Assembly: GCA_025463465.1 (NCBI GenBank)
Contig: JAODAO010000013.1
Span: 1-35,783, forward strand
Direction: 5' to 3'
Source of the DNA: Glaciihabitans sp.
Lineage (GTDB): Bacteria > Actinomycetota > Actinomycetes > Actinomycetales > Microbacteriaceae
Length of the DNA: 35,783 nucleotides
Under the pieces are notes generated by a model, which saw only the letters and a list, made by a program, of their open reading frames with translations, was not told the DNA's origin and ran no database searches. The position numbers were made by a program, and so were the translations under genes. Positions 15,398 through 22,879 of the stretch are shown one piece after another. Each line of letters opens with the position of its first letter. Position 1 is the first letter of the stretch.

Positions 15398-16162
15398 TTA
15401 GCCGTCCGTCTCGTCGTCCACGGCGGCACCCGCGGCGTCGAGGGGATCGAGGATAAGCGCGACACGTCCGGTGGCGGCGCGGGCGGCCAGCAGCGCTGCG
15501 CGCTCCGACGGGACGGTGACGGCGACGATGGTCGTGCCGGCGACATCGTCGGTGCGGACGGAAACGATTTCGGCAGATTCCGTGACGGGGGCTTTCGTCG
15601 GCGGCTCACCCTGGCTGACGGGGGTGTCGACGAGTCGTACCTTGTCGCCGCTGACAAGCGGGAACGGCGGCAACTGGGCCGAGGTCAGCGACAGGCCCAC
15701 GATCGACATACCGGTGTCGATGCCGGCGCCTTCTGAGACGTTGGCTGGCGAAAGCAGCGTTCCGGCAGGGATGTCCACCTGGGCGGTTTTGCCCTCGACA
15801 TCGTCCGTGTCTGCGCGCTCGAAGGATGGAATTTCATTGGTGTCGGGAATTTCCACAACCTGCAGCGAGCCCAGCTCGATGACGTCTCCGCGGGCGATAT
15901 CGGACGCCGCGGAGTACACCAGCTTGGTGCGGCCCGTCGAGGTGTAGATGTAGGCGGCAGTCAACCCGGACACGATGATCAACGCGATGCCGAGCAGGAT
16001 GATGGGAAGGCGCGGCTTGTTGCGCACACGCGACTGCACCGGAGCCGACTTCGGGGTGGAGGGCTTAGGGGTCTTGGCGACCTTAGCCGGCTTGGCGGAG
16101 CCGTCGGCGCTTTTTCCACTGCCGCGCCGGGGGCGCTCTTTTTCTACATCGGCGGTGGTCAT
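15398..16162 (-). CDS. SAF-domain protein (CpaB/RcpC-like)
   Basis: A 254-residue protein, first gene of the Tad locus. The cytosolic N-terminus (about 50 residues) is Lys/Pro/Ser-rich (KPAKVAKTPKPSTPKSAP). One membrane segment follows (LPIILLGIALIIVSGLTAAYIYT, 52-74), then a SAF domain (SAASDIARGDVIELGSLQVVEIPD, then DIPAGTLLSPANVSEG, 81-145) and a C-terminal beta region (LPLVSGDKVRLVDTP, then AVTVPSERAALLAARAATGRVALILDP). This is the CpaB/RcpC layout. In Gram-negatives RcpC works near the secretin; here there is no secretin, and the SAF domain may bind peptidoglycan or stabilise the assembly complex outside. GGAGCAGCGATG supplies the start signal. Confidence 0.85.
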   Translation of the reverse strand: MTTADVEKERPRRGSGKSADGSAKPAKVAKTPKPSTPKSAPVQSRVRNKPRLPIILLGIALIIVSGLTAAYIYTSTGRTKLVYSAASDIARGDVIELGSLQVVEIPDTNEIPSFERADTDDVEGKTAQVDIPAGTLLSPANVSEGAGIDTGMSIVGLSLTSAQLPPFPLVSGDKVRLVDTPVSQGEPPTKAPVTESAEIVSVRTDDVAGTTIVAVTVPSERAALLAARAATGRVALILDPLDAAGAAVDDETDG

Positions 16163-16558
16163 CGCTGCTCCTTTGGGTGACTGACGGCGTGCTGCGGCAT
16201 CATAAGGATCCTGGCCGCTGGCGGCCCGGTCAGTGTCCGCGCGCGACGCGACGGTGTAGACGGCTGTGCTCGGTCGGGACGGGGCACCGACGGCGTAGGT
16301 ATTTTGGGCGTGCTGGAGGCAGCGTTATCGGCAAAAATTGCTCGATTTAGAACGAGTTTCCCCAACACCATTGCGTGCCCCCCGCGCCAAGGCTACCCAA
16401 TCGGAAGAGATCTCCCGGCATTTAAATGGATATATTTCACGTTTGAGAGGCACGTGTAAGAGTGCTGAACAACGGCTGGGAATAAAGAAAGCCCCGGTCG
16501 GCCGGTAACTGGACAGTTCAGCCGGTGGATGGCTGCCCTCTCCCCCACACGAGAGTGG
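16163..16558. promoter_or_regulatory. Intergenic 396-bp region, likely Tad-operon promoter in an AT-rich patch
   Basis: No convincing gene; the 70-codon minus ORF 16159-16371 has no recognisable content. The stretch 16418-16442 is strikingly AT-rich for this genome and includes the 10-bp palindrome CATTTAAATG (16419-16428) and TATATTTCACG. It is the best candidate for the promoter or operator of the Tad operon, which starts at 16162 and runs to the left; that would imply an about 250-nt leader. A weak CTCTC/GAGAG hairpin (16538-16555) and AACTG/CAGTT arms (16507-16518) close to the reductase stop may help terminate that gene. No clear -35/-10 pair could be assigned. Confidence 0.4.
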
Positions 16559-17392
16559 TTACGGAATGTGGTTGAACTCGTCCGGATTCGGCCCGGTACG
16601 TTCGTTCCGGTTCAGCGCGGTGATCGCGGCGATGTCGTCGCCGGTCAGTTCGAAATCGAATAGTGCCAGATTTTCCTCTACCCGGCTCCGGGTCACCGAC
16701 TTCGGGAACACCACGTCACCGCGCTGGATGTGCCAGCGCAGGGTGACCTGGGCCGGTGATTTACCCAGCCGGTCGGCAATCTCCACGATTACCGGGTCGC
16801 CGAGAACTTTCCCCTGGGCGATGGGTGACCAGGCCTCGGTGACGATGCCGTGTTCGGTGTTGAACGCGCGCACGTCGTCCTGGGTCAGGTACGGGTGCAC
16901 CTCGATCTGGTTCACTGCCGGGATGGTTTCCGTTTCATCGAACAACCGCTGCAGGTGATGAGGCTGGAAGTTGGACACGCCGATGGCCTTGACCCGACCG
17001 GACCTGCGCAGGTGCTCGAGGGCTTTCCAGGTGTCGACAAAGTTGCCAACGCCGGGAAGCGGCCAATGAATGAGGAACAGGTCGAGGTAGTCAAAGCCAA
17101 GGGCATTTAGGCTTGCATCGAAGGCGGCGAGCGCGTCATCCCGCTCGTGGTAGCCGTTGTTCAGCTTGCTGGTGACAAACACGTCGGCGCGGGCCAGGCC
17201 CGATTCGCGAACGGCGTCGCCGACCTCTTTCTCATTTCCATACATCTCGGCAGTGTCGATGTGGCGGTAGCCGGCCTCCAGCGCGGCGAGGGTCGCGGCG
17301 GTGGTGTCCGCCGGAGGGATCTGGAAGACACCGAAACCCAACTGGGGGATGCTGGTGCCGCTGTTCATGGTGATTCTGGGTACTTCGGTCAT
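16559..17392 (-). CDS. Aldo/keto reductase (2,5-diketo-D-gluconate reductase-like)
   Basis: A 277-residue NADPH-dependent reductase with a complete catalytic tetrad in the expected context: Asp46 and Tyr51 (GYRHIDTAEMYGNEKEVGDAV), Lys76 (VFVTSKLNN) and His109 (DLFLIHWPLPG). The GVSNFQPHHLQRL segment and the C-terminal VFPKSVTRSRVEENLALFDFELT form the cofactor site typical of the AKR5-type subfamily. The length is normal for AKR proteins. Substrates are likely small aldehydes or ketones and cannot be specified. The ATG has GGAGGAG 10 nt upstream. The gene is the last of a minus-strand run behind the small membrane protein, with a 76-bp gap, so shared transcription is possible. Confidence 0.93.
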   Translation of the reverse strand: MTEVPRITMNSGTSIPQLGFGVFQIPPADTTAATLAALEAGYRHIDTAEMYGNEKEVGDAVRESGLARADVFVTSKLNNGYHERDDALAAFDASLNALGFDYLDLFLIHWPLPGVGNFVDTWKALEHLRRSGRVKAIGVSNFQPHHLQRLFDETETIPAVNQIEVHPYLTQDDVRAFNTEHGIVTEAWSPIAQGKVLGDPVIVEIADRLGKSPAQVTLRWHIQRGDVVFPKSVTRSRVEENLALFDFELTGDDIAAITALNRNERTGPNPDEFNHIP

Positions 17393-17468
17393 GTCGACGA
17401 TCTCCTCCGTGGGGTGTGGCCGGTTCTGGTTGCTCTGCTGTTGCTGGCTAATAATGGTTGGCGAAATT

Positions 17469-17669
17469 TCAGTGGCGGCCGCGCCGCGCGAGGATCACCC
17501 AGGCGACCAGCGCCCCGAGCCCGATGATCACGAGTATGACGGCCCGGAAATTTGCCGGAAGGCCACCGACCGGGGTGGGTGGGACAAGAAAGAGGACAAC
17601 ACCAACGACCAGCACGGCAGCCCCAAGAATGGGAAGGCCGAAGCGGCGGATGATGGTGGCGAGCAACAT
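17469..17669 (-). CDS. Small two-helix membrane protein (paralogue of 34394-34723)
   Basis: A 66-residue protein starting MLLATIIRRFGLPILGAAVLVVGVVLF, with a second hydrophobic segment FRAVILVIIGLGALVAWVILA and a basic tail RRGRH. The track ORF extends upstream to 17837, but that part overlaps the HTH_42 gene and reads as noise. The ATG at 17669 lies 4 nt after the HTH_42 stop, so translation is probably coupled. The first 26 residues share 17 identities with the start of the protein at 34394-34723. No named family is recognised and no function is proposed. Confidence 0.7.
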   Translation of the reverse strand: MLLATIIRRFGLPILGAAVLVVGVVLFLVPPTPVGGLPANFRAVILVIIGLGALVAWVILARRGRH

Positions 17670-17673
17670 CTTT

Positions 17674-18876
17674 TCACCGTAGTTCGCCGCCGTCGTCCTC
17701 GCCCCCCTTCGAATGGAATCGTGCGTAGTTTTTGTGGCTTCCGCGCAAGGCCGCAGAGAACCCAGGCTCCGATGGCCGAAATGTATCGACCGCAAAGGGG
17801 TTGCCGTCTGCGGTCGTTGCGGTGAGAGCAGCGGCACGGCGCCAGGTAGCGACGACCCTGCCGTTCACTACAACGATGGGCAGGAAGATTCCGTTTTTAC
17901 CCGGCACCACTCGCTCGAAGTCCTCCGCCGGCAAGGCAAGACTCCGGTCCTGGTAACCGAGCAGGTACTCGTCGAAACCGGGCAACAAGAACGCGCCGGC
18001 GGCCGGATCCACTGCTGGGTCGACACCCGGTCCCGTCCCCTCCTCCGGGTCGGCCGTGCTCCAATACGCCCGGCCGTCCAGTTCCCTTTCGATCAGCCGC
18101 TCCGGGGCGCCGGCAAGAGCCGTCTTCGCGTCGGCGACGGTAATTTTGGCCCACCATGCCAGGTCTTTCAGGGTGGCGGGACCGTGCCCGGTGAAGTAGC
18201 GGAGGGCGAGGGCCGCGAGAGCTCCATCCCGGTCCACGGCGGGATCGGGCACGCTGTTGTCGTCGGCGGGAATCCATTCGTCTACCAATACCAGTGCCTG
18301 CTGGTTGCCGAGCGGCGGCCCCCAGCAGACCAGCCGCTGGTGGCTGAGGAAGTAGATGATGTGGTACCCCCGTTGCCCCTCGACGGGGACCCCCGCAACG
18401 TTGAGCGCGGCGAGGAAAGCATCGCGGCTGAGGCCACCCGTCCCGGCGAGCACAGCCCTGGCGACATCCCCCGCCCGCGCGAACGTGTGTGGATCGAGGC
18501 CGAGTTCGTGAAAGCGACCGGCGGCCGCTGCGAGCCCACGCGGTGCGGTCAGGCCGAGCACCCAGCGCAGGTCTCGGGCCGGCATCAGGTGCAGCGTTCC
18601 TCGCAGAGGAGCCGTGCGCACGATACTGCCGTCGGCGAGAGCGGCGAGCACATTGTCGCGATGGCCAACAGCGGCTCGCAGCCCCAGCCCCCAGACGGCC
18701 TGGGGAAAGTCCTGGGCCTGGAGGGCGAGCAACCGGCTGGCCGCATCCAGCACATCCGTGCCGTTGGCCTGCCGCACTCCTGCCCGGCCACGCTCGACGA
18801 CCGGGAGGTGATGTGAGATGAGCTGGCTGCGCAGCCGCGCGCGCAGGATCTGATCGGCGGAAACGGCTGTGCCCAT
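17674..18876 (-). CDS. HTH_42 winged-helix protein (AlkZ/YcaQ-like)
   Basis: A 400-residue protein of the winged helix DNA-binding family that includes the DNA glycosylases AlkZ and YcaQ. Visible hallmarks are the Q-x-Q type motif in RLLALQAQDFPQAVWGLGLRA (about residues 45-65), RTAPLRGTLHLMPARDLRW, the repeated wing regions (RGYHIIYFLSHQRLVCWGPP, then YFTGHGPATLKDLAWWAKI) and the C-terminal LLPGFDEYLLGYQDRS and NGIFLPIVVVNGRVVATWRR. Known relatives unhook interstrand crosslinks or remove alkylated bases; actinobacteria carry many copies with unknown substrates. The start is ATG at 18876. There is no Shine-Dalgarno, but CATACT lies 7 nt upstream, which suggests a leaderless transcript. Confidence 0.85.
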   Translation of the reverse strand: MGTAVSADQILRARLRSQLISHHLPVVERGRAGVRQANGTDVLDAASRLLALQAQDFPQAVWGLGLRAAVGHRDNVLAALADGSIVRTAPLRGTLHLMPARDLRWVLGLTAPRGLAAAAGRFHELGLDPHTFARAGDVARAVLAGTGGLSRDAFLAALNVAGVPVEGQRGYHIIYFLSHQRLVCWGPPLGNQQALVLVDEWIPADDNSVPDPAVDRDGALAALALRYFTGHGPATLKDLAWWAKITVADAKTALAGAPERLIERELDGRAYWSTADPEEGTGPGVDPAVDPAAGAFLLPGFDEYLLGYQDRSLALPAEDFERVVPGKNGIFLPIVVVNGRVVATWRRAAALTATTADGNPFAVDTFRPSEPGFSAALRGSHKNYARFHSKGGEDDGGELR

Positions 18877-19024
18877 GCAACAAGTATGCCCACGTGCCGT
18901 GCCCCGGGACGGGCGCGGGGTGGCCGGTGAAGGCAAAGCGGTGCAGCATGGAGGGGTGGGCTGCCAGCGACGGCGGGGCTCCCGCTGCAGCTTCATCGGC
19001 CGCCGCGACCGAGACGAGGGGCCC

Positions 19025-19399
19025 ATGCACTATTCCCTGCTGCTGACCAATCCCGAACCTGCGCAAGGCGACGTCAGCCCCGAGATGATGGCGTCGTTCC
19101 AGAGCGCGTTCGACCGCTACGCCAAAGCACTCGTGGATGCCGGCGTGCTTGTATCCATCCACATCCTGCAACCGTCGTCGTCGGCAACCACGGTCACCCT
19201 GCGCGGCGGTGACGACCAGGTGAGGCACGGCCCGGCAGTAGATGCCCCGGAACAGCTGTCAGGCATTTTTGTGATCGACGTCGTGGATGACGACGCGGCG
19301 CTGACGTGGGCAAAGGAATGCCCGGGTGCGCAATACGGGTCGGTAGAAATACGGCCGGCTGCCCTCGTTTTCGCCAACGGCGAATGGGTGTCCGGATAA
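19025..19399 (+). CDS. YCII-related (DGPF-domain) protein
   Basis: A 124-residue protein with the YCII/DGPF ferredoxin-like fold: MHYSLLLTNPE at the start, MMASFQSAFDRYAKALVDAGVLVSIHILQP in the first helix-strand unit, VRHGPAVDAPEQLSGIFVIDVVDDDAALTWAKECP in the second, and VEIRPAALVF at the end. RHGPAVDAPEQLSG corresponds to the conserved -DGPFAE-KE---G- motif. The function of this family is poorly known; members are often linked to ECF sigma factors or found as small dimeric putative enzymes. The start is ATG at 19025 with GAGGGG just upstream, although the spacing is short. It is divergent from the HTH_42 gene (148 bp between starts). Confidence 0.85.
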   Translation: MHYSLLLTNPEPAQGDVSPEMMASFQSAFDRYAKALVDAGVLVSIHILQPSSSATTVTLRGGDDQVRHGPAVDAPEQLSGIFVIDVVDDDAALTWAKECPGAQYGSVEIRPAALVFANGEWVSG

Positions 19400-19409
19400 C
19401 GGCTCAGCG

Positions 19410-19440
19410 CGGGTGCCCCACCGCGATGATGGGGCACCCG
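19410..19440. terminator. Hairpin terminator, 11-bp stem
   Basis: CGGGTGCCCCA and TGGGGCACCCG are perfect arms around a 9-nt loop. The hairpin starts 10 bp after the YCII stop and 42 bp beyond the stop of the convergent CitMHS gene, so it probably serves both directions. Confidence 0.7.
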
Positions 19441-19481
19441 TGGCCGGCCGCGCGAGGTTAGCGCAGGAGTTGTTGGGATGA

Positions 19482-20924
19482 TCAGTTGAACGGGATCGCC
19501 GCTGTGATTATCCCCACCGTGAGCATCACCAGTGACACAATCACGGCACGCCAGAGGACCTTTTTGTGGTGGTCGCCGAGGTTGACGCTGGCGAGGGAGA
19601 CCAGCAGCAGGATGGCGGGAACGAGCGGGCTCTGCAGGTGAACGGGCTGCCCGGTGATGGAGGCACGCGCCATCTCGACCGGGGTGATGCCGTAGGTGGC
19701 TGCACTTTCGGCGAGGACGGGCAGCATTCCGAAGTAAAACGCGTCGTTGCTCATAAAGAAGGTCATCGGAATGGACAGGACACCGGTGATCACGGCGAGG
19801 TATGGACCAAGGGCGTCGGGAATGATGGTGACCAGCCAGGTGGACATCGCATCAACCATTCCGGTGCCGTTGAGCACCCCGATCAGTACGCCGGCGGCGA
19901 GCACCATTGAGACAACGGCGATGACGTTCGGGGCGTGCGCAGCGATGCGCTCGCCCTGGTCTTTCAGCTTCGGAAAGTTGATGATGAGGGCAAGGGCGGC
20001 GCCGACCATAAAGACATAAGCCAGGGGAAGCAGATCGGCTACCAGCATCACCATCACGACAATGGTGAGCCCGAGGTTGACCCAGATCAGCCGCGGGCGG
20101 AGGGTGTCGCGCAGCGGGTCGAGCATGGCCTGGGTGACGAGGGACATCTCCGCCGTCTCGGCACGGACCAGCTCGGGGACAAGCACCCCACCCCGACGCC
20201 AGCGGCTCCCACCGTTTCCGCCGTTTTTACCCGTGCCACCGGTGCTACCGGAGCCTGATTCACCGATGCCAGAGCCAAATCCGGCGTTGTCCGCGAGGGT
20301 GCTGCCAGACGCGGCGATGCGGTTGCGTTCGCGGATGCCCAGCATCCACGCGAATACCAGCACCACTGCGAGGCCGACAAGCAGGGACGGGATCATGGGA
20401 ACAAAGATGTCGGTGGCGGATACGTTCAGCGCCGCGGCTGCACGGACCGTTGGACCACCCCACGGGACGATGTTGAGAGTGCCGTTGGCAAGACCGGCAA
20501 CACAGGTGAGCACAACGGGGCTTATCCCCAACTTCAGGTAGATCGGCAGCATGGCCGCCGTTGTCACGATGAAGGTGGTTGACCCGTCACCGTCAAGCGA
20601 CACCGCCGCGGCCAGGATGGCCGTGCCGATCACTACCTTCGCGGGGTCTCCCCCGGCGGCCCTGAGGATAAAACGCACCAGTGGGTCGAACAGTCCGACG
20701 TCGATCATGATGCCGAAGTAGAGGATGGCGAACATCAGCAGCGCCGCCGTGCCGGCGAGGGAGCCGAGTGCCTCGATCACCATGTCGCCGAGGCCAAGGC
20801 CGGCGCCGGCGAACAGGCCGAAGATTGTGGGGACCAGGATCAGCGCCACCATGGGGGTGAGCCGTTTGGTCATAATGAGCGCCATAAAGGTGAGCACCAT
20901 GGCGAAACCGAGAATTACCAGCAC
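19482..20924 (-). CDS. CitMHS-family citrate (divalent metal-citrate) transporter
   Basis: A 480-residue multi-pass carrier of the citrate-Mg2+/Ca2+:H+ symporter family. The signature DGDGSTTFIVTTAAMLPIYLKLGI (about residues 105-130) is highly characteristic, as are LNIVPWGGPTVRAAAAL and the C-terminal SNDAFYFGMLPVLAESAATYGI and ITGQPVHLQSPLVPA. The protein imports citrate complexed with a metal ion. The start is GTG at 20924 because AAGGAG lies 6 nt upstream; the 43 extra residues of the track ORF read through the control region. The central cytosolic loop carries a Gly/Ser-rich insert (GIGESGSGSTGGTGKNGGNGG). It is divergent from a CitA/DcuS-type sensor system, which strongly supports citrate-induced expression. 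Confidence 0.93.
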   Translation of the reverse strand: MLVILGFAMVLTFMALIMTKRLTPMVALILVPTIFGLFAGAGLGLGDMVIEALGSLAGTAALLMFAILYFGIMIDVGLFDPLVRFILRAAGGDPAKVVIGTAILAAAVSLDGDGSTTFIVTTAAMLPIYLKLGISPVVLTCVAGLANGTLNIVPWGGPTVRAAAALNVSATDIFVPMIPSLLVGLAVVLVFAWMLGIRERNRIAASGSTLADNAGFGSGIGESGSGSTGGTGKNGGNGGSRWRRGGVLVPELVRAETAEMSLVTQAMLDPLRDTLRPRLIWVNLGLTIVVMVMLVADLLPLAYVFMVGAALALIINFPKLKDQGERIAAHAPNVIAVVSMVLAAGVLIGVLNGTGMVDAMSTWLVTIIPDALGPYLAVITGVLSIPMTFFMSNDAFYFGMLPVLAESAATYGITPVEMARASITGQPVHLQSPLVPAILLLVSLASVNLGDHHKKVLWRAVIVSLVMLTVGIITAAIPFN

Positions 20925-20940
20925 CGTTGACTCCTTTGTC

Positions 20941-20968
20941 GTGTGGTTCACACCGGTGAACCGGTGTG
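20941..20968. promoter_or_regulatory. Nested inverted repeats upstream of the citrate transporter
   Basis: CACACCGGT-GA-ACCGGTGTG (20949-20968) is a perfect 9-2-9 inverted repeat. It overlaps GTGTG-GTT-CACAC (20941-20953) and GGTTCAC-ACCG-GTGAACC. The block ends 17 bp upstream of the transporter start, overlapping the leader, so it could be a regulator site or an RNA hairpin near the ribosome binding site. Confidence 0.55.
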
Positions 20969-21018
20969 CCCGCTGAATGGGAAAACGATAGGTGCGCGAA
21001 TGCTGCGCCTCGGGGGTT

Positions 21019-21035
21019 TGTCTCGTTGAGAGACA
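21019..21035. promoter_or_regulatory. Short inverted repeat upstream of the sensor kinase gene
   Basis: TGTCTC-GTTGA-GAGACA is a perfect 6-5-6 repeat between the divergent transporter and kinase genes. It is followed by an A-rich stretch (AGTCAAAAAACACC). A binding site for the two-component regulator is plausible; nothing in the sequence proves it. Confidence 0.35.
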
Positions 21036-21106
21036 GAAGAAGTCAAAAAACACCTTTTGCGCATTAAGCTCGTTGATGTGTCAAACCTGTTCCAGCATCC
21101 CGGACC

Positions 21107-22879
21107 GTGCGCACGATGACGGCCAAAAAGCTCACCTTCGCCGGCCAGATGCTCGCCCTGCAGGTCGTTGTGGTGCTGGCGGTGGTGGCGATCGCCACGA
21201 TCACCCACGGGGTCCTCGCGACCCAGGAGAAACGGGATGACGCCAGGACCACCGCGCTGACCATCGCGCGCACCGTGTCGCTGGTGCCAGACATCCGCAC
21301 CGACGTTTCGGACATCGACGCCGCCGGGGATGCGACCAACCGCCAGGACCTCGCTTCCGGCCGCATCCAGCAGCTCGCGGCGGACGTCGGTGAGCGCACC
21401 GGCGCCCTGTTCGTTGTGGTGACCGACAGCCGTGGCATCCGCCTCGCCCATCCCAACGCCCGGCAGCTCGGTGAGCGGGTGTCCACCGACCCGAGTGAGG
21501 CGCTCGCGGGAAGGGAAACCACGGGCTGGCAGCGGGGAACTCTCGGCGAATCCGCCCGGGCGAAGGTGCCCGTGCTCTCCCCCGACGGCAGCCACGTTGT
21601 CGGCGAGGTCAGCGTGGGGTTCGCCGCCGCTGGGGTGCTCGACAACATTCGACGCGAAATCGTCAGCGCGGTGCTCGTCGCGCTGGCGGCCCTCGCTATC
21701 GGCATCGCCGCCAGCGTTGTTCTTGCGCGCCGGTTGCGCCGCCTCACCCTCGGGCTGCAACCGTCTGAGCTGTCGGTACTTGTGCAGGACCAGACCGCCG
21801 TTCTCGGTGGAATCCGTGAGGGAGTGATGGGGGTTTCCCCGGGTGGCCGCGTTACGGTCTGCAACGACCGTGCCGCAACCCTGCTCAAACTGGTCGACCC
21901 CGTCGGGCAAACCCTCAGCACCCTGGACCTGCCGGAAGAATTGCTCTCCGCCATCAACGATTCATTGCCAGCGGCCAACGGCTCGACGCCAGCACCGTCG
22001 CAGCAATTGCGGCTGGTGTTCGGCGAGCGCCTGCTGTTCATCGATGTGGGCAGGGCGGGCCGCGACGGCACAGACCTCGGCACGGTGGTGGTGCTACGGG
22101 ACGAAACCGACCTGGAATCGATGTCGCGCCGCCTCACCGCGGTCTCGGCGATGTCAACCGCGTTGCGGGTGCAGCGGCACGAGTTCGCGAACCGACTGCA
22201 TGTCATCTCGGGGCTGATGGCCACCAGCCAGATCGATGAGGCCAGGCGCTACCTCCACGGCCTGGTTGGCCACGGACCGGTCAGCTATCCCCTCGACAAC
22301 CGGGACCTGCTGCGTGAGCCATACCTGCAGGCGTTCCTCGGCGCCAAAGCCGTCGAAGCGCATGAGCGCGGGGTACTACTGCGCCTCGGCGACGGCACAT
22401 ACGTGCGCGGCTCGCTGCGGGCGCCGGAGGAGGCCACCACGGTGCTTGGCAACCTGGTCGACAACGCGATCGCCGCGGCTGTGAGCGGTCCGATGCCACG
22501 CTGGGTCGAGGTGGAGGTTCTCGACGATGGCAGTGACCTGCATCTCAGCGTCGCCGACTCCGGCGGAGGAATTCCCCGCAACCCCGGTGCCACCGCGCAG
22601 GCGGACAGCGACCGCCTGTGGGCGGCATCCTCCCGGCGCGAAAGCGACCGGGCCTCCGACCCCGCCACCGTGCGCGGGCTTGGGTTCGGGCTTCCGCTGT
22701 CGCGTGACCTGGCCAGAAGGCATGGCGGCGACGTCTGGGTCGCTGATCCCGGCGGCGATGGCAGCGGGGCGGTGTTCTGCGCCCGGCTTCCCGGCGTCAT
22801 TGAGGCGCCCGGCAGCTCACTCCCCGCCAAATCGAATTCCGACGCATCACATCCCGGCGCAATGACGAAGGAAATATGA
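21107..22879 (+). CDS. CitA/DcuS-family sensor histidine kinase
   Basis: A 590-residue membrane sensor. Membrane segment 1 (MLALQVVVVLAVVAIATITHGV), an extracytosolic PAS-like sensor (about 45-180: ARTIARTVSLVPDIRTDV, RTGALFVVVTDSRGIRLAHPN, VPVLSPDGSHVVGEVSVGF), membrane segment 2 (AVLVALAALAIGIAASVVLARR), a cytosolic PAS (TAVLGGIREGVMGVSPGGRVTVCNDRA), the phospho-acceptor region LRVQRHEFANRLHVISGLM (His about 358) and an ATPase domain (NLVDNAIAAA, then DSGGGIP, then GFGLPLSRDLA) occur in order. This is the layout of the CitA/DcuS family, which senses citrate or C4-dicarboxylates. The start may be GTG 21107 or ATG 21116; neither has a good Shine-Dalgarno. It overlaps the regulator gene by 4 nt. 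Confidence 0.92.
   Translation: MRTMTAKKLTFAGQMLALQVVVVLAVVAIATITHGVLATQEKRDDARTTALTIARTVSLVPDIRTDVSDIDAAGDATNRQDLASGRIQQLAADVGERTGALFVVVTDSRGIRLAHPNARQLGERVSTDPSEALAGRETTGWQRGTLGESARAKVPVLSPDGSHVVGEVSVGFAAAGVLDNIRREIVSAVLVALAALAIGIAASVVLARRLRRLTLGLQPSELSVLVQDQTAVLGGIREGVMGVSPGGRVTVCNDRAATLLKLVDPVGQTLSTLDLPEELLSAINDSLPAANGSTPAPSQQLRLVFGERLLFIDVGRAGRDGTDLGTVVVLRDETDLESMSRRLTAVSAMSTALRVQRHEFANRLHVISGLMATSQIDEARRYLHGLVGHGPVSYPLDNRDLLREPYLQAFLGAKAVEAHERGVLLRLGDGTYVRGSLRAPEEATTVLGNLVDNAIAAAVSGPMPRWVEVEVLDDGSDLHLSVADSGGGIPRNPGATAQADSDRLWAASSRRESDRASDPATVRGLGFGLPLSRDLARRHGGDVWVADPGGDGSGAVFCARLPGVIEAPGSSLPAKSNSDASHPGAMTKEI

Noticed and set aside
12966-15401. 811-codon plus-strand ORF
   Set aside because: It is exactly antisense to tadA and the MinD-like gene, which have clear motifs; its own protein has no recognisable content. 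Long shadow ORFs are usual in GC-rich DNA.
16159-16371. 70-codon minus ORF upstream of the SAF gene
   Set aside because: Low-complexity Pro/Arg/Ser sequence, overlaps the start region of the Tad operon; no family resemblance. A leader peptide cannot be excluded.
17897-19228. 443-codon minus-strand ORF
   Set aside because: Out-of-frame reading of the HTH_42 gene, with Arg/Gly/Pro-rich shadow composition.
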